Position numbers and translations under genes: made by a program. Positions 57,930 through 64,000 of a stretch of DNA of 64,000 nucleotides are shown here, one piece after another. Source of the DNA: Alteromonas profundi (GTDB lineage: Bacteria; Pseudomonadota; Gammaproteobacteria; Enterobacterales; Alteromonadaceae). The notes under the pieces are model-generated. The model had not been told where the DNA came from. It did no database searches and saw only the letters and a program-made list of their open reading frames with translations. The stretch spans positions 124,001 through 188,000 of the forward strand of contig NZ_JAAAWN010000002.1 of NCBI RefSeq assembly GCF_010500865.1, in the 5' to 3' direction. The first letter of the stretch is position 1. Each line of letters starts with the position of its first letter.

Positions 57930-58586
57930 ATGCAACCCAAGTACAAACTTGTTATTTTTGACTGGGACGGCACCTTAATGGACTCAGCAGCGAAAATTAT
58001 TAGCTGTATGCAAATAGCGGCACGTGAGTGCGCTATGCCTGTTCCCACAGCCGCCGAAGTAGGGCATATAATAGGAATAAGCTTAAAGCCTGCCATTAAA
58101 CAGCTATTTAATATACAAGATGAAGGGTTGGCCGAGCGGCTAGTATTGGCGTACAAAGAAGCATTTGTTTCAAAAGACGATACGCCTTGTCCCTTGTTTG
58201 AAGGTGTAAATGGTTTATTGACCTCGCTGAAAGAACAAGGGTGTGTGCTTGCTGTTGCAACGGGAAAAGCCAGACGGGGATTAAACCGTGCATGGCAGCA
58301 AACCGACACTGGGCACTTTTTTACCACCTCACGATGCGCTGACGATGCTGAGTCGAAACCCTCACCGGATATGTTGTTGCAGATTCTTGATGAGCTAAAC
58401 ATTCGTGCTTCTGACGCGGTAATGGTAGGCGACACTACCTACGACATGCAAATGGCAAAATCTATAGGCATGGATCGTATCGGTGTGTCTTATGGCGTAC
58501 ACGCCCAAGTTCACTTAGAGGCGCTATCGCCAAAAACCATTGTCCACAGCATTATTGAATTACAAGATTACCTAAACGCACGCTAA
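57930..58586 (+). CDS. HAD-IA family phosphatase
   Basis: 218 residues. HAD motifs: IFDWDGTLMDS (nucleophile), VATGKARRGL (motif II), SKPSPDML (lysine, motif III), VMVGDTTYDMQMAKSIG (motif IV). It resembles the phosphoglycolate-phosphatase/beta-phosphoglucomutase group and a conserved HAD gene after rluC in related genera. The substrate is unknown. It starts 18 bases after rluC and so is probably co-transcribed. Its last 15 bases overlap the convergent maf gene. Confidence 0.88.
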   Translation: MQPKYKLVIFDWDGTLMDSAAKIISCMQIAARECAMPVPTAAEVGHIIGISLKPAIKQLFNIQDEGLAERLVLAYKEAFVSKDDTPCPLFEGVNGLLTSLKEQGCVLAVATGKARRGLNRAWQQTDTGHFFTTSRCADDAESKPSPDMLLQILDELNIRASDAVMVGDTTYDMQMAKSIGMDRIGVSYGVHAQVHLEALSPKTIVHSIIELQDYLNAR

Positions 58587-59207
58587 CCTTGAGGTTGCGA
58601 TATCCAGTAAATCGATATCAAAGTGTTTGTCCAGTAGGTTGTGTAACAACATGATGGGCAAACCAATCAGGGTGTTAGGATCGCGACTGGTTATGCGCTC
58701 GAATAAAAGTACCCCCATTCCTTCACATTTAAAGCTGCCCGCACAGTCTAAAGGCCGTTCGGCTTCTACATAGGCCCGCAGTTGGGCTTCGCTGTGTTGA
58801 CGAAAGAATACGCTGGTTTCTTCTACTTGAGTTACACACCTCGCTTCGCTATCAGTTTGTGCAAAACGACATACGGTTAACGCAGTATAAAATGAAACGG
58901 TTTTATTTTGGCACATCTTAAGCTGCGCTACTGCGTTTTCTACCGTACCGGGTTTGCCTAACAAATGTTTTCCGGTAGATGTTTCAACTAAAGCGACCTG
59001 ATCGCTTCCAATAACAATATGCTCAGGATAACGATGGGCAACTTTTTGTGCCTTAGCAGACGCTAACCGGGTGGCGAGATCAATAGGCGATTCGTCGGGT
59101 AGGGGTGTTTCATCAATAGCGGGGGCATAGGTTTCAACGGGTATGCCTATATTGGCGAGTAACTGCTTACGATAAGCAGAGGATGAAGCTAAAACAAGTT
59201 TGGTCAT
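58572..59207 (-). CDS. yceF: Maf-like nucleotide pyrophosphatase (YceF type)
   Basis: 211 residues. Maf/Ham1-fold pyrophosphatase that hydrolyses modified nucleotides; the YceF subgroup prefers 7-methyl-GTP. Start LVLASSSAYRKQLL, IDETPLPDE, IVIGSDQVA and CAGSFKCEGMGVLLFERI are typical. Its neighbours rluC and yceD-rpmF-plsX are those of E. coli yceF, supporting the subgroup. It lies on the opposite strand from its neighbours and overlaps the HAD gene end by 15 bases. Confidence 0.9.
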   Translation of the reverse strand: MTKLVLASSSAYRKQLLANIGIPVETYAPAIDETPLPDESPIDLATRLASAKAQKVAHRYPEHIVIGSDQVALVETSTGKHLLGKPGTVENAVAQLKMCQNKTVSFYTALTVCRFAQTDSEARCVTQVEETSVFFRQHSEAQLRAYVEAERPLDCAGSFKCEGMGVLLFERITSRDPNTLIGLPIMLLHNLLDKHFDIDLLDIATSRLACV

Positions 59208-59548
59208 ACTACAACCCTTCTACAACACTATGAATACGCAACACGAGAGACCTCCCCGCACCAGAATATCCATAGCCAAATACATAAAGACCCGTCATTC
59301 AAAGGACTCACGACTTACACTAAGTCACCCTAAATCTGGTCTAATAATATCACGCAATAGTACACTACTAATACGTGTTTTCCTTTGGTCATTTTCCTTA
59401 TAACATCACCAGTACATCGAGAGTGATTATTGCGTTTCCCATTGTACAGTATTTACGACAACCCGCTGGTTTACCAATAAAGGGACTAAATTTATTTTTC
59501 TTAGTTAGTTTTTTAGCTTAAAATTTACCGGTAATAGTGATTAATGCT

Positions 59549-59577
59549 TTGACACTCGCGGGATGAGGCTATATCAT
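59549..59577 (+). promoter_or_regulatory. Strong sigma70 promoter of yceD-rpmF-plsX-fab
   Basis: TTGACA (59549-59554), exactly 17 bases, TATCAT (59572-59577). The expected start site near 59584 is only about three bases before the yceD ATG at 59587. The 340 bases between yceF and this promoter show no gene. Confidence 0.8.
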
Positions 59578-59586
59578 GCGCGCCCT

Positions 59587-60120
59587 ATGCAGAAAGTGAA
59601 ACTCCCTCATTCGGTTGAACCGACTAAAAGTGCTATGAAACGTTCCGATTATCGGGGCATCATGGCGTCTAAAGATATGGAACGATTGAGCGAGGCAGTG
59701 GTCAAATGCAGCGACGACGTGGACGTTGAAGTACAGTTTGAAAAAGACGCGCAGGGTCTTACTGTTTTTCACGGTCATTTAGGCATGCAGGTGACACTTA
59801 TCTGTCAGCGGTGTAATGGTGAACTTGATTATCCAGTTGATGTGGATTTCTGTTTTACTCCAGTGCAGGGAGAAAGACAGGAAAATGAGGACAGCATTCC
59901 CGAGGCTTACGAACCGGTAGAGGTCAACGACCACGGAGAAGTCAGTCTGCTTCAAATTTTTGAAGACGAAATTTTGTTATCCCTGCCTATTGCGCCCCGT
60001 CATGCAGAGTCGGAGTGTACGGTTAAACGGGACGATATGACGTTCGGAAAGATTGAACCGGAACAAGAGCGAAAAAACCCATTCGCGGTTTTGAAAGAAC
60101 TTAAGCGAGACCAGGAGTAA
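59587..60120 (+). CDS. yceD: YceD-family protein (DUF177)
   Basis: 177 residues. Start MQKVKLPHSVEPTKSAMKR matches E. coli YceD (173 aa) closely, as do LICQRCNGELDYPVD, PEAYEPVEVNDHGE and NPFAVLKELKR. DUF177 proteins are linked to 23S rRNA or L32 accumulation. A frame start at 59563 lies within the promoter spacer, so ATG 59587 is used; there is no ribosome-binding site before it. rpmF follows after three bases. Confidence 0.93.
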   Translation: MQKVKLPHSVEPTKSAMKRSDYRGIMASKDMERLSEAVVKCSDDVDVEVQFEKDAQGLTVFHGHLGMQVTLICQRCNGELDYPVDVDFCFTPVQGERQENEDSIPEAYEPVEVNDHGEVSLLQIFEDEILLSLPIAPRHAESECTVKRDDMTFGKIEPEQERKNPFAVLKELKRDQE

Positions 60121-60123
60121 GTT

Positions 60124-60294
60124 ATGGCAGTACAACAAAATCGTAAAACGCGTTCAAAGCGTGGTATGCGTCGTTCACACGATGCATTGACAGGCGCGAC
60201 TTTGTCTGTCGATTCAACGTCGGGTGAAACACACCGTCGTCACCACGTAACCGCAGACGGTTACTATAAAGGCAAAAAAGTAATCGGCGAGTAA
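60124..60294 (+). CDS. rpmF: 50S ribosomal protein L32
   Basis: 56 residues: [20 protein letters not shown], ending KGKKVIGE. The classical basic N-terminal motif of L32 is clear. It has no cysteines, so it is a zinc-free form. AGGAG lies inside the end of yceD, with ATG 60124 at good spacing. Confidence 0.97.
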
Positions 60295-60309
60295 CACGGC
60301 GACTACATT

Positions 60310-61335
60310 TTGTCTAAGCTAACCATCGCGTTAGATATCATGGGGGGCGATCATGGTCCCCCTGTTATCCTATCTGCAGCCGTAAAGGCTATCCAAAATT
60401 ACCCCGACGTAAATTTCAATTTGTGCGGCGATGAAGCCGTTATTTCTCCTATTCTTAGCCGATTAACGCCAAGTGCGCGAGATCGTGTGGAAATAACCCA
60501 TTGCGAGCAAGTCGTTGAGATGGGCGAAGCGCCTACCTCGGCCTTACGTCATAAAAAACGTTCATCCATGCGCCGTGTTATTGAATTAGTCGAACAAAAG
60601 CAGGCTGATGCATGCGTGAGTGCCGGAAATACAGGGGCACTTCTTACCTTATCTTTGTATCTACTTAAAACTTTATCGGGTATAGATAGGCCGGCCTTAG
60701 TTGGCATGATGCCTACGGCTAGCCACCATAAAGTAGTCTTGCTCGATTTGGGTGCTAATGTTAACTGCACACCCGATATTTTATTTCAGTATGGGGTAAT
60801 GGGCTCTGTACTAGCGCAACAACTGGCAGACATCGAACGCCCCCGCGTAGCCCTACTAAACGTGGGTGAAGAAGACATTAAAGGTAATGCGCAAGTTAAA
60901 TCAGCTGACCAGCTTTTTAAAGACGCGCCAGGTATAAACTATATTGGTTATGTAGAAGGCGATGATATATTTACCGACCACGCTGATGTGGTGGTCACTG
61001 ACGGTTTTACTGGGAATGTAGCGTTAAAATCGAGTGAAGGCTTGGCTAAGCTTGTGATAAACGAAGTAAAACGCCACTCTCAACGTAATTTTTATAGCCG
61101 CCTGATGGCTAAAATAGCCTTTCCGCTACTGAAATCTATCTATAACAGTGTGAACCCCGACCAGTATAACGGCGCGAGTCTGATAGGATTGCGCGGCATT
61201 GTTATTAAGAGTCATGGAAACGCATCTAAAGACGCTTTTTATTACGCCATTGTACAGGCGATTACGGAAGCACGTATGCAAGTTCCAGACAAAATAAAAA
61301 CCAAAATAGAAACGGTATTGTTGGAGCAGCTTTGA
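60310..61335 (+). CDS. plsX: Phosphate acyltransferase PlsX
   Basis: 341 residues. It makes acyl-phosphate from acyl-ACP for phospholipid synthesis. Start [14 protein letters not shown], then [22 protein letters not shown] and [17 protein letters not shown] are family hallmarks. The start codon is TTG at 60310. The gene end overlaps the fabH start by four bases (TTGA). Part of the rpmF-plsX-fab operon. Confidence 0.95.
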   Translation: MSKLTIALDIMGGDHGPPVILSAAVKAIQNYPDVNFNLCGDEAVISPILSRLTPSARDRVEITHCEQVVEMGEAPTSALRHKKRSSMRRVIELVEQKQADACVSAGNTGALLTLSLYLLKTLSGIDRPALVGMMPTASHHKVVLLDLGANVNCTPDILFQYGVMGSVLAQQLADIERPRVALLNVGEEDIKGNAQVKSADQLFKDAPGINYIGYVEGDDIFTDHADVVVTDGFTGNVALKSSEGLAKLVINEVKRHSQRNFYSRLMAKIAFPLLKSIYNSVNPDQYNGASLIGLRGIVIKSHGNASKDAFYYAIVQAITEARMQVPDKIKTKIETVLLEQL

Positions 61336-62297
61336 GCAAATATTCACGATTTATTGGTACGGGCAGTTATTATCCAACGGATGTGCGTACCAATGCCGAC
61401 CTTGAGGTTATGGTAGATACCAGTGACGAATGGATCACCGACCGTACAGGAATAAAAGAAAGACGTATCATAGGTGCAGATGAAACCGCTGCAACTATGG
61501 GGTATGAAGCCAGTAAAAAAGCGATAGAGATGGCTGGTATCGACCCGAAATCCATCGATATGATTGTCTGTGCCACGACCAGTGGGCGATACGCATTGCC
61601 AAGTACCGCCTGCGAAATTCAGCGCTTATTAGACATAGATGGTATTCCTGCGTTTGACGTAGCCGCAGCGTGCGCTGGTTACTGTTACGCGCTTAGCGTT
61701 GCCGATCAATATATAAAGTCGGGCATGGCCAAACGCATATTGGTTATTGGCACCGACTGTTTAAGCCGCCTTATCGATCCCGCTGATCGCACCATGGTTA
61801 TTCTTTTCGGTGATGCGGCAGGGGCGACCATTATTGAAGCGAGCGACGAGCCGGGCATTTTATCCACACATATTCATGCAGCAGGTTCATACGGCGACTT
61901 ATTGTACGTAGGTAATCCCACCCGTGGTGACGAGCAATCTGTCCACGAAAATTGGGGGGTGATGCGTGGCAATGAAGTATTCAAAGTTGCGGTAAATAAG
62001 CTTTCAGAAGTGGTGGAGCAAACCTTAGCTGCCAATGATATGGAAAAGTCTGATCTAGACTGGTTAGTACCTCATCAAGCAAATTTCAGAATTATTAAAG
62101 CGACAGCCAAGAAGCTCGATATGTCGCTTGACCAAGTGGTGCTTACTCTTGAAAAGTATGGCAACACCTCGGCAGCAACTGTACCTACTGCGTTAGATAC
62201 CGCTATTCGAGATGGCCGTATTAAGCGTGGGCAACACTTATTGTTAGAAGCCTTTGGTGGCGGCTTCGCTTGGGCATCAGCCCTAGTACGCTATTAA
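61332..62297 (+). CDS. fabH: 3-oxoacyl-[ACP] synthase III
   Basis: 321 residues. It starts fatty-acid synthesis by condensing acetyl-CoA with malonyl-ACP. Catalytic triad: Cys114 in [12 protein letters not shown], His in VPHQANFRI, Asn in [10 protein letters not shown]. The start codon is TTG at 61332, overlapping the plsX stop; GGAG (61323-61326) precedes it. Length fits E. coli FabH (317). Confidence 0.96.
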   Translation: MSKYSRFIGTGSYYPTDVRTNADLEVMVDTSDEWITDRTGIKERRIIGADETAATMGYEASKKAIEMAGIDPKSIDMIVCATTSGRYALPSTACEIQRLLDIDGIPAFDVAAACAGYCYALSVADQYIKSGMAKRILVIGTDCLSRLIDPADRTMVILFGDAAGATIIEASDEPGILSTHIHAAGSYGDLLYVGNPTRGDEQSVHENWGVMRGNEVFKVAVNKLSEVVEQTLAANDMEKSDLDWLVPHQANFRIIKATAKKLDMSLDQVVLTLEKYGNTSAATVPTALDTAIRDGRIKRGQHLLLEAFGGGFAWASALVRY

Positions 62298-62367
62298 TGA
62301 GTACGCCACTAAACTTGTCTTCCTTTTCTGGCTAATAACAAGTATTTAAGAATAATAAGGAATAAAT

Positions 62368-63297
62368 ATGACAAAAACAGCCTGCGTATTCCCAGGTCAG
62401 GGCTCACAAGCAGTGGGTATGCTTAATGAGTTAGCCGACAGCTACCCAGCTGTCATCGATACCTTTAAAGAGGCGTCAGAGGCGCTAGGGTACGATTTGT
62501 GGGAGTTGGTACAAAATGATGCCAATGGCAAGCTAAACGAAACCCATGTAACCCAGCCTGCGTTACTTACTGCAAGTGTGGCAGTGTGGCGAGTAATGCG
62601 AGAGCAGGGTATTGATGTTGATTATTTGGCCGGTCATAGCTTAGGAGAGTATTCTGCGCTAGTATGCGGCGGTGCGTTAAGCTTTACTGATGCGGTAAAG
62701 CTTGTTGAAGCCCGGGGTCAATATATGCAACAAGCCGTGCCTGCGGGTGCCGGTGCTATGTATGCCATTATTGGTTTAGACGATAATACTATTGCTGATA
62801 TTTGCCACCAAACGGCGATTGCCACGGGTGATGTTGTTGCGCCGGTTAATTTTAATTCGCCTGGTCAGGTTGTCATCGCCGGTGAGAAAAATGCAACCGA
62901 GAAAGCCGGTGAAGCTTGTAAAGAAGCGGGCGCAAAACGTGCGCTGCCATTAGCGGTAAGTGTACCTTCTCATTGTGAACTAATGCGTCCAGCTGCTGAC
63001 AAGCTTGAAGAAATGCTGGCTACCCTAAAGGTAGAAACGCCAAAAATTAATATTGTTAATAATGTCGATGTCACCATAGAGACAGATGAGCAAAGCATAA
63101 AAAATGCGCTAGTTCGCCAATTGCATTGCCCTGTTCAGTGGACGCGTACGGTTCAATATCTCGCTGACGCAGGGGTTGAACGAATAATTGAAGTTGGGCC
63201 TGGTAAGGTATTAACAGGCTTAAATAAACGTATTAGTAAGGGATTAACCTATCTTTCGGTTAATACACCTGAAGGTGTGGAAGCACTAAAACAATAA
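62368..63297 (+). CDS. fabD: Malonyl-CoA:ACP transacylase
   Basis: 309 residues, the same as E. coli FabD. It moves malonyl from CoA to ACP. VFPGQGSQAVGM, nucleophile Ser91 in GHSLGEYSAL, VPSHCELM with the histidine, and PVQWTRTVQYL in the C-terminal part. AAGGA precedes the ATG. A 70-base gap separates it from fabH, and fabG follows after 10 bases. Confidence 0.96.
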   Translation: MTKTACVFPGQGSQAVGMLNELADSYPAVIDTFKEASEALGYDLWELVQNDANGKLNETHVTQPALLTASVAVWRVMREQGIDVDYLAGHSLGEYSALVCGGALSFTDAVKLVEARGQYMQQAVPAGAGAMYAIIGLDDNTIADICHQTAIATGDVVAPVNFNSPGQVVIAGEKNATEKAGEACKEAGAKRALPLAVSVPSHCELMRPAADKLEEMLATLKVETPKINIVNNVDVTIETDEQSIKNALVRQLHCPVQWTRTVQYLADAGVERIIEVGPGKVLTGLNKRISKGLTYLSVNTPEGVEALKQ

Positions 63298-63307
63298 AGG
63301 AAAGGCT

Positions 63308-64000
63308 ATGAGTCAATTAGAAGGCAAAGTAGCACTGGTAACGGGAGCAACCAGGGGGATTGGTAAAGCAATCGCTACCGAGTTGGCTTCGCAGGGTGCT
63401 ACGGTAATCGGCACGGCTACAAGTGATACTGGCGCCACTGCCATTACTGATTATTTGTCAGCACAAGGTGGTAAAGGGCTTGCGCTTAATGTAACTGACA
63501 AAGCGAGTGTTGAAGCTTCACTTAAAGCAATTACTAGTGATTTCGGAGGCATTGATATTTTAGTCAATAATGCCGGTATTACTCGTGATAATCTGCTTAT
63601 GCGTATGAAAGATGACGAATGGCAGGATATTATAGATACGAACTTAACCGCAATATTTACGCTGTCAAAAGCGGTACTTCGCGGTATGATGAAGAAGCGT
63701 TTTGGACGTATCGTTAATATTGGTTCTGTTGTAGGGTGTGCAGGTAACGCTGGACAAGCGAATTATGCAGCGGCAAAAGCGGGTGTTATTGGTTTTTCTA
63801 AATCAATGGCGCGTGAAGTCGCCTCTCGGGGGATCACTGTAAATGTGGTCGCACCCGGCTTCATCGATACAGACATGACCAAGGCGCTGAGTGACGATCA
63901 GCGTGAGGCAATTTTTAAAGATATTCCGGCTAATCGCTTGGGTGATCCTGATGAAATTGCCGCCACTGTTGCCTTTTTAGTGAGTAACGGTGCTGCTTAT
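63308..64000 (+). CDS. fabG: 3-oxoacyl-[ACP] reductase (partial)
   Basis: 231 codons to the window edge; about 15 residues are missing. Short-chain dehydrogenase: GKVALVTGATRGIGKAIA with the cofactor glycines, NNAGITRDNLLMRM, and the catalytic SVVGCAGNAGQANYAAAKAG with YxxxK. It reduces beta-ketoacyl-ACP. AAAGG precedes the ATG. Last visible gene of the fab cluster; acpP would be expected next. Confidence 0.95.
   Translation, partial: MSQLEGKVALVTGATRGIGKAIATELASQGATVIGTATSDTGATAITDYLSAQGGKGLALNVTDKASVEASLKAITSDFGGIDILVNNAGITRDNLLMRMKDDEWQDIIDTNLTAIFTLSKAVLRGMMKKRFGRIVNIGSVVGCAGNAGQANYAAAKAGVIGFSKSMAREVASRGITVNVVAPGFIDTDMTKALSDDQREAIFKDIPANRLGDPDEIAATVAFLVSNGAAY

Noticed and set aside
59200-59403. 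67-codon open frame before yceD
   Set aside because: Overlaps the yceF start, has unusual composition and no supporting signal.
1-64000. Search for prophage, insertion sequence, toxin-antitoxin, restriction or other defence genes
   Set aside because: No transposase, integrase, terminal inverted repeats or defence-type domains were recognised; gene content is mostly core.

Overview
The window looks like a chromosomal segment of a marine gammaproteobacterium close to Alteromonas (Alteromonadaceae). The case for this rests on the conserved blocks yceD-rpmF-plsX-fabH-fabD-fabG, rne/rluC, dnaQ followed by a TIGR03503-type membrane protein and tRNA-Asp genes, and lolD-lolE. It is supported by a LiuR-type leucine catabolic operon and by the moderate base composition. 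No database search was possible, so names come from recognised motifs, lengths and gene order. No phage, insertion sequence, CRISPR array or conjugative element is visible.

Layout. 1-2.0 kb: a membrane-anchored SRPBCC protein and an MFS transporter. 2.2-9.2 kb (minus strand): the leucine/isovalerate operon liuR-liuA-liuB-liuC-liuD-liuE, with a thiolase divergent from it across a region carrying LiuR-like palindromes. 10.8-14.5 kb: a kynurenine-formamidase-like hydrolase, kynureninase, and a periplasmic-sensor protein with a degenerate GGDEF domain. 14.5-18.5 kb: a FapA-type DUF342 protein, exonuclease I, and a CBS-domain protein. 18.7-24.2 kb (minus strand): TonB-dependent receptor, purple-acid-phosphatase-like enzyme and beta-propeller phytase, preceded by a PhoB-type direct repeat, so probably a phytate/phosphate scavenging operon. 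24.5-27.9 kb: a membrane GGDEF protein, an AraC-type regulator and an NhaC antiporter. 28-36.7 kb: hrpA, a PilZ protein, a DUF2061 protein with a Fur-box-like site, rlmI, a quinone oxidoreductase, rnhA and dnaQ.

36.7-46.5 kb: the TIGR03503 protein, four identical tRNA-Asp genes, lolD-lolE, a dicarboxylate/amino-acid:cation symporter, a large Ig-like lipoprotein and astB. 46.9-52.7 kb: topA, a DUF2058 protein, an ElaA-type acetyltransferase, a haloacid dehalogenase broken by one missing base in a homopolymer, and a phosphotransferase. 52.8-64 kb: rne (minus strand), divergent rluC, a HAD phosphatase, maf/yceF, then yceD-rpmF-plsX-fabH-fabD-fabG, with fabG cut by the window end.

Most of the window is ordinary core genome. 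The observations most worth checking are: each tRNA-Asp gene is bracketed by its own different inverted repeat pairing 5' leader with 3' trailer; Pho-box-like repeats face both ways between the phytase operon and a GGDEF/AraC pair; a dehalogenase frameshift sits at an A6 run; a perfect terminator-like hairpin lies in a divergent intergenic region with no gene ending there; a promoter in front of yceD implies a nearly leaderless mRNA; and a Fur-box-like site precedes a DUF2061 gene. I found no clear candidate for a wholly new multi-gene system.
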